NCBI RefSeq assembly: GCF_034702125.1
Contig: NC_085869.1
Coordinates: forward strand, 55,121,214 to 55,185,213
DNA: 64,000 bases
Reading direction: 5' to 3'
Source: Engraulis encrasicolus
Lineage: Eukaryota; Chordata; Actinopteri; Clupeiformes; Engraulidae
Under the pieces are notes generated by a model that saw nothing but the letters and a program-made list of their open reading frames with translations, was not told the DNA's origin and did not search any database. The first letter of the stretch is position 1; the number at the start of each line of letters is the position of its first letter. Both the position numbers and the translations under genes were made by a program. Shown piece by piece: positions 47,875-59,681 of the stretch.

Positions 47875-50730
47875 AAGAAATATATATAGAGAGAGGAGAT
47901 ACTGTAAGATAATATCAGAGTAGGGATGCAACGATACCGATACGGCCCAGTTACCAGCTCATTATACTCATACTCATACTTGTCATGAACACATGGCGAT
48001 ACTAGGCACCAACACTGCTATTACACAAAACAATGCAACATCTCATCACGTTCCGTTGACTTGAAAGCAGCATTGGGAATAAAAGAGCAGCCATACATTT
48101 ACTAACCTTTGAAATCAACATGGAAATGGATAGTAAAACTGGTATTACAGGTGGAAAAAAACAAGGCTTTGCATTTACTTACTAAAAGCATCGGTATCAG
48201 TACTCAATATGGGCAAGTATAGAAATGAATGTTTTTTTAAGTGGTATCGTGCATCCCTACATTAGACTTCACATAACGCCTCTCTGTTGGCACTGGGCAG
48301 CCGGAGAAATGTGCTATGATTTTTGCTGTCTATGGGGGAATTTTCACGTGTGATCTTGAGGACATGATTCACACACCCATGACAGGAAGAAATCCAAATA
48401 TTTTGTCCGTTAAGCAAGTATTGAGCTGAAACGGAGCGCATTTGGTTAAAATGCAGGAAATTGCATCTAAGAAATGCAACATTATCGGGGGAGGACCCCC
48501 TGACCCCCGTGCAAATGAGGTGTCCCTTATTTTTTTTCCGAGGGAGTTGGCAACCATACGTATATGTGACTGTGATGGCTTGTTTGTGTTGAGTTTGTTG
48601 TGTGTGCAGTGTAATGGAGGCTAACTAGCAGAGTGAGCGTGGAGCGTTAGTAAACCTCCCTCCCAAAGCCTCATACAGTGTCGATGCCGTTGGGCTGGGG
48701 GACTGGTCCTTTAGTCCAGCGGTATTGTACTGTGCCTCCCATTTCCAAATCGATGTAGGTGACGAGGTCGCAGGTTCGAGGAGGGGGGGACGAACAGATG
48801 CAAGAAGATCTCCGTCACAGTGGTGTCGTTAGACCCGGAATGGGAGTGAGGTTTAAGGGGGAGAGTGTAACGTAGGCTAACTAGCAGAGTTAGCGTGGAA
48901 TGTTAGTAAACCTCCCTCCCAAACAGTGTCGATGCCGTTGGGCTGGGGGACTGTTCCGCAAGTCCAGCGGTATCGTAATGTGCCTCCCATTTCTGAACCG
49001 ATGTAGCTGACCAGGTTGCACTTTCGCGCCCCGAGGGGGACGAACAGGTGCAGGAAGACCTCCGTCACACGCGTGTGTGTCCGAGAGAGAGAGAGAGAGA
49101 GAGAAAGAGAGATGGCAAGTAAGTTTGTCTTACGGTGTAAAAAGTCGAGCTCTCGTAGTCCCCAGCAGTGTTGCTGTCTTGCCTTCCACCAGCAGCATGC
49201 ATCCTTCCCTCAGGCCCTATAACATGAGCATTGGTAGTGTTTAGTACAGTGTGGTGAAGTGTTAGTGTTTAGTACAGTAGGGTATAGTGCTTACCGTTTT
49301 TTCCTGTTCGCTAAAGCATTTTTTTGAACTTTGGGTAATTTTGTGGACTCTTCTTCAAACCAAACTAGACAAACTAATAGCACAACAAGTCCCGACAGGT
49401 GAACAAAGATGTGTCTGTCTATGCACTACCACCTTGCGGACAGAGGAGGGAATGAACATTTCAAGAATGCGTTTCAAATGGACAGACAGACCGAGTGACA
49501 GGCGGACGTTCGGACATACCCTCTTATAGAAATGCTAGGATGCATCTAAAAACTGCTTTCCGCTCAGTTACCAATTTATAACACAGACTTTGCAAAGTAA
49601 AATGAACGCAATCCATTGTACAACACTCATTTATGTTACAGAAGAATTGACACCAAAATTAAAAAAAAAAAAATAGAAATCAGAAACAACTGTAATGCAC
49701 TATGGTAGAGTGCTTAGTGCAGTATAATACAGTATGATATAGTACTGTACAGTATAGTATGGTGTAGTAGCCTGTTCCTGGCCATCCCATAATGCTACCA
49801 TTTTATATCATATTCATGGTCTGGGGGTTGTTTGATCTGACGCGATTACAGGAAGCGGGAAGTTTGCACTCAGTTCTGGTTTGAGATGATTGGACAGCTG
49901 TCACCCAATCGCCGACAGTTACTCAACAACAACTTAGCGCAGGTTTACATCATCGTCATGAACGCCCTTCCCCTTTCGCCCCCACCAACCTGTGTCTCCG
50001 CTTATTGGCTGTTTTCTGAGGAGGATTGGCCGGCCAGATCCTGCCGGCCAACATCGCACCACAGAAAACAGTTGCCAGACGTAGTACGGAGCCAAGTCTC
50101 TTGGCGGAAGTACGTAGGATGGCAGGCGAGGCTAATGATGTAGTGCCTAGCTCTAATACATTATGGTGCCGTATTAGGTGCAGTATAATACAGTATGATT
50201 TAGTAAAGTACTACAGTATGGTATGGTGTAGTGCCTAGCTCTAATACAGTATGGTGTCTCACCAGGACGATGGGGGTGTTGAGCTCCTCATGGAACTGGG
50301 TGATGCGCTGCTCTCGAGTCTCCTGCAGGGGGAGTGATGAGGACAAAGTCATTGTTGAGGTCAATGGCAATTGCAACAACATAGGAGGTTGGTTTAAAGC
50401 TTTTCTTTAAAGGTTTTATGAAGGGTTATATGTTACCCCCATGTGTCTGCTATTGGGGTCGCTGTCTAGGTAGTGGGGGTTGATGTTGAAGGGCACCAGG
50501 CCGATGGCGGAGAAGGTGGGCGGGTAGACAATGGGCATGTCGTTAGTCGTGTTGATGCTGATGGTGCCCACGTTGGTACCCGCACTCGACCCCATGTAGG
50601 GCATGCCATCCTGCCACACACACACACACACACAGTCATAATACAATGGCATACACACGCACATGGTCATAATCCAATGTCACTCGACCCCATGTAGGGC
50701 CTGCAACACACACCCACACACACCCACACA

Positions 50731-50822
<92 letters not shown>

Positions 50823-53800
50823 GTAACACATTCTGAGGGCACTATGATGCTAAAAATACTACACAGTTATTTATACAGATCTACTGTATTTCCATAACTG
50901 CATATATTCAGAATATAGAGTAGCATTGGAAAATAGCATGTGACAGAACAGGTTTCCACTTTCATATGTTTTACTAGGTTCTGCTTTTCAGTTAGGCAGT
51001 CTGGCTGACCAAGCACTAAAAAGCAGAAGGGGACAATGTGACCCAGCAGTTTATGCTTACTGGGGATATTTCGTAAATGCTGCCAAATGGAATCTGACTA
51101 AAAGCATAGTGTATCTATGACTACTCAACCTATTATAATATCAGCAAAATCGATGTTATAACTAAAACACAACCTTTCAAGATGGGGAGTTGAGCCATTC
51201 ATAACTAATAACCAGCTGATTTGAGTGTTTTGTATTTGAATAACAAAGGGTTGTTTTACTCACACCAACTGCATGATTATTAACCGAAATAAACCTCTTT
51301 GGTTGTCTCATCCACTAGAGATAATGTGCACCCAAGTTCTATTGATACATTCACAGTTATTAAAAAAGTGAGAATCAAGAGATTTTGTTACGAATAGATC
51401 AACTGGTGTATACCAACTATTTTTGGGTATGAAAGGTGTCCAGAACAGAAAGCCACATGCTACAACTGGTTTATCCAAACAACTATTATGGTATGAAAAC
51501 ATGCAATGAAAAATGCAGTAGTATCATTGGAAAGAAAGCCCCCTTCATATGTTACTCACATCGAAGACTCTCTTCCTAATCTCCGTCACCAGCTTGTTGT
51601 CATAGAGTGCCTTCAGCAGACGGAATGTGTTGCCCCCTCCTGGACACAAGCAGTAACAACAACACAGTTGAAACGGAGTGTGGCACACTGTTTCAGCTCT
51701 TACAGCCAGGGCCACAGACAGTTTTAGACAGGCCCAGGACAAAGCCACGTGAAAGCCAGCCCCAGTTTTCAAAGTGAGAAGTCCGCACACTTAAAATCCT
51801 TTTTGTTGTCTTTTATTATTTCATGGCTGGATTATGTTTCGATTTCAACAGTCTTCATCAAATTACAGTCAACTTTGTAATATCATACCACTAGTGTTGT
51901 AATTACATTGGTAAAGGTACTTCTACTTTATACAACTCTGTTTACATGTACTGTATGCCTCTTCTGTTTTCATTTGCTTTTGAAGCCCATTTAATTGAGC
52001 TACATTGACCAAGAAGCCTCACTCCCACCTCCACATTTCAATTGGCTTAACGCCACCATCCCTAACATCACACAGAGTCTGATGAAATGTGTCCTTGGGT
52101 AGGGAACAAAACATCTTCAAACTACAAAAACAAGTTGCATACAACTGAATTATTATTCAAGTATTATTATTACTGTTTTATTATTATTTGCATGGTATGA
52201 TGATGCTGTTGATGATGATTACTATTGTTATTATTATTAAATTGGAGTGAAGGCCTACCAATGAAGATGCCCTCTGCTTTCTTCACCGCCTGCACTGGAT
52301 CTGCAGCCTCGTGCACGCTGTCTACTTCATATCCTGCAGCAGAGAACCGGTCAGACATTCATTCATTCATTCCTTCGTTCGTTCATTCATATAGTTAGAC
52401 TGTTAAACATGTATTTCTTTTCGCACACCTCAGCTGGCAGGTGCGTCGGAGATGGCCCATGGGTCACTCAGCAGATAATTTGAGAAAACTCCCGCACACT
52501 GACCACTTTGCCGTTTTTCTTTTAGGTCTAGGACTGAAACGTTGGGTATTAAAGAAACGTTGTGTATTCACAACAGTGAAGTGGTCAGTGTGCGGGAGTT
52601 TTTTCAAATTGTTTGGTTAGACTGTGCAAGGAGCTGATCTGTATGCATAGAATAGAATAGCCTTAGTTCAGAGCGTCATTGTATTCAGAGCTGGTTGGAT
52701 TACATTTGTGGCAGTATTTTTTTTATTTACTTCCTGAACCTGACACTGACCCATCTGATAGTCTATGTCAAAGACTCTTTAGATCTTACATGGACAACAT
52801 ATCTGAGTTTGCTTTGTATTGCATGAATGAGATCAATGGTGCAGGCAGGCCGGCAGGCAAGCACCACTCAAGTTGCTGATTAGAAAATAAATCAATAAAG
52901 TCCCTACGCTTGGCAGGCACCATGCTCACATAAGCCAATGAGCTTTGTGAAATAGCCCTGATCATAAAAGACTGATAAAACAATAACATTGGCAGAGAAT
53001 CAAAGGTTAGCCTGTAGATGAATAAGGTTAACGCCTGGCCCTACTAACGGTAGGGCACTCGTCAACTATGCGGCCGACACAGGTTCGATTCCGACCCGGG
53101 CCCTTTGTTGCCCTTCCCCGTCTCTCTCTCTCCCAACTCACTTCCTGTCTCTCCTCCACTGTCCTGTCTGATAATAACCAATAAAGGCTTAAAAAGCCCC
53201 CAAAAAAAGCTTAACGTCTAATTGAGGTAAATTACTTAGACTCTAAGTCTTAGAGCAACACCAAGTGAATGAAGTGCTTCAACATTCTGGAGTTGCGCCT
53301 ATGAAGACCAACCAATAAATACACCATTGTGTGATAGCCCAGTGCTTCTTTTGCACCCCCTTACCTGTGCCCAAGAGAAGCCGCGTACCCCCAACCTGAA
53401 CTTCTACACTTGTATACGCAGTAAAAAATGATTGAAGTGATTAATTACAATAAATCTTGATTGAGACATTAATCAATACCTTAAAATGGGGATTAAAATT
53501 GACTTTAAGTGGGTTTAAGCGTTTTTTGATTCGGTCTAATCATCATGTTCCCAAGCAGAATTCTGGTCACAACCTTTGGCCTACCTAATGTCTTGAATTT
53601 GTCTCTAGCTGTCTTGGTGTAGGCATCTCTGTCGTGTAGGGCATAGGGAACAAACAGCACACGCTTCACTTCCCTGTATTCAAAACATGAACAAAAAGTT
53701 TGTTTAGTAGCGTCTTCAACATTGATGAATTATAGACTGTACGTACATACATGTCTACAAAGATGGAGATTCTGATTCATTCAGGTCATCTTAGTCAAAA

Positions 53801-56800
53801 GGGTTTAGTAGTTGTGCATTTGGACTTGTAGCTTGTAAACGGTACTGTCTGCTCTTCTGAATGATTACCTCAGTTCTCTGTCTCAGTTCTCAATGTCTGC
53901 AAAGACAAATGTCTGCCCTTGGGTAATACATATGCAATGTACACTAGAATAGAATAGAATAGAATAGAACAGGATAAGATAGAATAGAATAGAATAGAAT
54001 AGAATAGAACAGGATAAGATAGAAGAGAATGATGGCTTTAACCATGACAGGCATTCTATTTTATTCAAGTCTATTCAATGTGTGTTTTAACAGTCTTTAC
54101 GTCTTTGTTGAGATGGTGTAGTGCTATACAGTGCTGTTGCATATGGTGGTCCGGGCCAGCCATATCTGTACTTTTCAACAGCAGAATTGGCAGGCCAACC
54201 ACTGCCTTATGCAGGCATGATAAACATCTGACATCAATCTGTGTGTGTTTGCCCTTACGGAAGGAAAATATATTTTTGAATATATGAAATGAAAATATAT
54301 TATAATATACTACAATATATTGTTTGCCAATATATCATTTTATATTGTACAGCAGTATATTGCACAATATAAAGTGATATATTTTGCGGTATACGAGAAT
54401 ATAGACATTATTGCCGTTTTCGTATATTGACTTATGTATTGCATTATACTGTGAAATATATTGTTGGATATATGGAATTATATCCCATATAGTATATGAC
54501 TTACTGATAAATCATATATTGATTTATGTATTGTATTATACTGTACAATATATTGTTGCATATATTGAATTATACCCCATAGTATATGGCTTATTGATGA
54601 ATCATATATTGATTTATGTATTGCATTATACTGTACAGTATATTACTGCATATATTGAATTATACCCCATAATATATGGCTTACTGATGAATCATATATT
54701 GAATAATGTATTGCATTATACTGTACAGTATATTACTGCATATATGGAATTATACCCCATAATATATGGCTTATTAATGAATCATATATCGATTAATGTA
54801 TTGCATTATACTGTACAGTATATTACTGCATATATTGAATTATATCCCATAATATATGGCTTATTGATGAATCATATATTGATTTATGTATTGCATTATA
54901 CTGTAAAGTATACTGTTGCATATATTGGATTATATCCCATAGTATATGGCTTATTAATTAAATCATATATTGACTTATGTATTGCATTACACTACACAAT
55001 ATACTGTAACATACTTTATACAAGGCATTTATGAAGTAATGTAATTACAACAATGACCAAACATCAATTCAATTCATTCAACTGTTGACATTGGTTTATT
55101 AAAAACATGAAACCAACCGACCCTTTAACACCACCGCTCACACATGCAGAGACAGAGGGGCAGACAGGCAGGGAAACGCACACAAACCACGACTTGACAA
55201 CGACACCGGCCAACAGGCCAAATGCTGGTGAAACTTGCCTGTGGCCAGTAACAATTTCAGTCTCCCACTTTGGCCAGTAACTTGTACTTAATGTAAATGC
55301 AGAAATACTCTAAAAAAAAAAACTAAAAAAAATACTAAAAAAAACCAAATAAAACAAAAACAAAACAAAACAAAAAACTGTGGCTGTGGCCGGTAAGCGA
55401 AACACCTCACATAAAGCACTGGCACACATGCACGCGTGCACACACACGCGCACACACACAAACACATACGCGTGCCCGCGCCCACACACACACACACACA
55501 CCCGCGCGCACACACACACCTTCAGATATATTTAAAAAAAAAAAAAAAAAAAAAAGTGAAAGTGAAGGTGAATTCAGGGGCAGACCGCCCGCAGCCTCAG
55601 TCACTCAAGGTCAACAAGAGGGCTCATAGGCCTGTCCATGGACTTCTTTTTCTCTTGGTGAAGCAGTTCACAGATTCTTTTATTTAGCGACATCCGGATC
55701 TCCCCCATCCTCGCACCTGGATGTGCCTGAGCAACAGCATCTGCAAAAGTAAAGTAAAAAGAATGTTAACTCTCTAACCCATTGTGCAGGCGAGACGTTC
55801 CATTTCTTTTTCCGTTGGGAAGCGACAAGGAAGCAGAGGCTGGTGACGGGAAAGTTGGGCTCGGGTGAAAGATATGCTAATGAAACGTAGTGATGGGAAA
55901 AAGTTCAGTTTCAGTTACAATCTAGGGCCACACATTCCAAATGGCCTTGTTTTACCTGTCTAATTCAACCATGTGATCATTCCACCATCGAATCACCAGG
56001 CTGAATTGGACAGGTAAAAACAGGTCACCTGGAATATGTGGAACTGTATTGTAACTAAAACTGAACTTTGTCCCCTGAAGCGGTAGCAAGTGGGAGAGGT
56101 TTCAAATGAAAGTTATTTCATGGAGTTATGTTACAACATTGTACTTGTAGGTAAACACTTGACAGCAGAGCCATGCATGTCCATAAAACAGTATATGAGA
56201 ACATATAATTGTCGGGAGGAAATGCACGAGGATTCATTCTGCCCTTTACGCCAACTATTTAACTGGACAAACAAAAACTTGGGTTTCAATGGCAACATTG
56301 CTCGACACGCCCAACCCCCACCTGCTTACATGCTTACCATAACCATCAATTTCAGACAGAGTATTCACTATGGCTGGGAATATTACACCATTCAATCATG
56401 AAAGATTAATCTTCTCCATGGCTGTGCAGTACATTAGGTAGTAGTAGTTTCAATGAGCAGCATAGTCACAATAACTAACTTAATCTGGGAACAATCCTAA
56501 ACAGTGCATCTTTAAAAGGGCAGGCAACTATTTAGGGGTAACACTTAAAATTGTTGACCTGGGTGTGTAAAATATCTTATTATTATTTTTTTGTTTTGTT
56601 GTACATATCCTCAGAGGAAGAATGTTGCTAAGCTAGCGAGAATATATGGACTAAAGTCCTGTAAATGATTTGGGAAACATTTATTTTGTCTCTTGACTGA
56701 CTACCAATGCTCATAGAGTCCACATAGCAAGTGAAAAGCCAGAGGGCAAGAGGGAGTATAAAACACCACACCACCTACAATGAAAAGTAAGTCCATTCCC

Positions 56801-57925
56801 CTCCTTCACAGACCCAGGTTTTCAGCAGTGATTTGCCGCCAAATAGTAGTTCATGCTCAAGTCACTCTGGATTAAAGTGTCAGCTAAATGTAATGTAACA
56901 AGTGTACTTCTTGTTAGAAAAAATGGAACAGGTGCACAGAACGCTGAAATTGTGTTTGACCAATGTGCAGTTGAAACTTGAAGGGTATGCCACTAGTTTG
57001 GGGCCAAATACACAGTTGGTTCATGAAGGGTTTTATTTTTCATGTTAAGCATTGTGTTACATTCTCATACTCCTTCCTTTCAATAGTCTGAAACAAGTGC
57101 CCAACATTGCCCAGCTTTGTAAACCCAGGTCAATGATTTTAACCACATTTAGCCCAATGAACCCTTGAATGTAACATGTTACATCAGCAAGTTTCACACA
57201 TTCAATGTGCAGTTAATAATGTAGCTCAAGTAAACTCTAAATCTGGATGTCCTAACCCACTGCCCCTGACCCATCCAGTCCAGACACCCCCCAGACCCCG
57301 CACACACACACACAGCTCAGTACACCCCCCCCCCCACACACACACACACACCATCCTACAACCAACCACAACTTCACCCTGCAATAAATAACTAGGTTAC
57401 ATCCATTCCATAATTAACATAAAAATAATAAAAACAGGGATACATTCATGTCTACATATCCCCCTCCCAACTTTTACCCTAGCTTCCATCCCCACCAGCA
57501 GTACCAACACTAGCTGCAGAGGTCCATTTTGTCCCACTCAATCTCTCTTATTCCCGGTTTATTCAGTAGCTTGATTGAATGAGGTATAAAGGATTTTTTT
57601 TAAACGATTATATTTGCACCAAGGGAGTCTGAACCTCCTCCCAAAGTTCAGATAGATGTATTCCCCATTTAGTGCATGATCACCAGTGAGTGAGCATAGT
57701 AAAGGCACAGTATCGCTTACCATTTCAAGTACTGGAATGCACACCAGTCCATGTGACTATTTTTTCCTCCAGACCATCGCTGCATACCTCTTCAGCAACC
57801 TCTGCAAAAAAAGTTAAAAGAGCAACAGAAAATTAACATTCACTCACACACTTAACCTTAAATAGGCACAAGGATACCCACCAAGCTCATCACTTCTATA
57901 TCATTGTCAGAATTGTGAGCTAAAT

Positions 57926-57960
<35 letters not shown>

Positions 57961-59611
57961 GGAGAGAGAGAGAGAGATGGGGACCAAGTTCATGTCGCGC
58001 CCAAGACAAACTAGAAGTTCGGTAGACTGGTGGAACTACAGCATTCTAGCTCGCAGTCGCAGAGCGTCGTAGTGGCACTCTGTGTCTCGTCCCGACAACA
58101 GGGAAGACAAGACATTGAAATCGCAGCAGCCAGCATCGTTAACAGTTGCACGTCTGTTCTTGGCACGAAGGCACTCTTTTATGAAGATGATGAAGCGAAG
58201 GAAGACTTAAACTCATGCATGTAACTGGCGAGAATGAATTCCGATGAACAAGAATGACTCGCGCATTCGTTTAAGAGTAAACATGAACACCATCATGACT
58301 CAATGAATGCAATTGCTGTGAGCAAAGCAAACTCCGAACTATCACAGAGTAGCTGAAGACAACGACGTGTAGGCTACCGTTTTGAAATTCACTAATTTGA
58401 CGACAAGGCTTCGTTAACCTCTGACAATAGCTCTACAAGAACGGGACAGTGCAGTTAGTTCGTGAGCAAGTTACTCAAAAAAAAAAAACTATTGATGTTA
58501 CCACAATGGGAAAACCGAAGCAGCAACAGCTATGCTTTACCAAAAATAATGCAGGACAGTGTCTCATTTTACTATACTGTAGTGCCCATTTTTAAGCAAG
58601 TTAGCGATGTGCATTTAGATCTTGTCGCACTTCACTTCTGCTTTGATTCCCTTGCGTTAGCCGAGTAAGCTAGGCGGCTAATTAACTGAGGCCTGGCTTT
58701 CTAGGCTGACGTTGGGGCTCAGCAGTATTAGCCAGATAGATGTTGCTAACGTTCTCTGACAAGCCAAATAAAGTGGGCTCACCTGAAATTGACCACTACA
58801 ACCATATAATATCGACCCAAGTATTACGTTTACGTTTTCAAGATGTGTAGAACTATACCTACTGTCAATGAGAACTACACACCATTTCGACAACGCAAAT
58901 ATCGCTAGTAGTACAACAGCTTGGTAGCGCGGGAAATTCAAAAAAAATAACGTATTTCTAGTCCTTGGGGGAAAAAAATGAACAAACATCCAACTTCGAT
59001 AACCACTTGGCTAAACTTTGCACATCAACCACTGTAGACGTTTCAGACTATATGCTTGTATATTTATGTTAACAAATTAACAAACTTCTCTTTATAACTT
59101 ACCTCGAGGCGGCTGGTTGGTTTGTGTCACTGTGGTGGGGAGTCTGGCTGGCGACTGTGTGGAGCTACAATCCGGACCGCGCTCGAGCCGAGACGGCTCT
59201 CTCGCCACTTTAGCTTCAGGTTGTGACGACGTGACGTAGGCGCGTCATACGTGATATGAGAGCTGAGATGATTCAATCAGAGACTCCTGTATATTGATCA
59301 ATATATTATTATATATGGCCATATATGGTCCACCTAAAATGACTTTATAATGTCGAGTAAATGTCCAATGTCGTGCAAAATGTGCTTGCTGAACTAAAAA
59401 CATCAAGAAATACAGACCGAATAGTGGAATACAGTTTTGTTTTGCCAGTCATATATTTTAAAATATATGGATCAATATATAGTAATATGTTGTTCAATAA
59501 TATATTGCTATATATTTTCAAATATATGAGCGTGTTTGTGATATATTGTGATATATTTTCTAATGTATTGCAGTATAAATTGTAGTATATTGCAATATAT
59601 TTTCCTTCCGT

Positions 59612-59681
<70 letters not shown>

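Larger units (their letters stand above)
54250..59618. mobile_element. Candidate 5.4-kb terminal-inverted-repeat element in dipeptidase intron 1
   Basis: CCCTTACGGAAGGAAAATAT at 54254 returns exactly inverted as ATATTTTCCTTCCGTAAGGG ending about 59614. Both ends continue inward as AT-rich DNA built from AATATAT words. The left subterminal zone carries a 90-bp tandem array. The interior contains a CpG-rich exon-like block (59105-59215), a LINE fragment, a G33 tract and unassigned DNA. No transposase was found. The alternative is two separate solo MITEs in opposite orientation. The right end abuts a GT microsatellite and the left end follows GTGTGTTTG, which hides any target duplication. Confidence 0.45.

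Noticed and set aside
54411..55034. 207-codon membrane-protein-like ORF
   Set aside because: It is a 90-bp AT-rich tandem array whose unit length is a multiple of three, so openness is not evidence of coding. Kept as a repeat.
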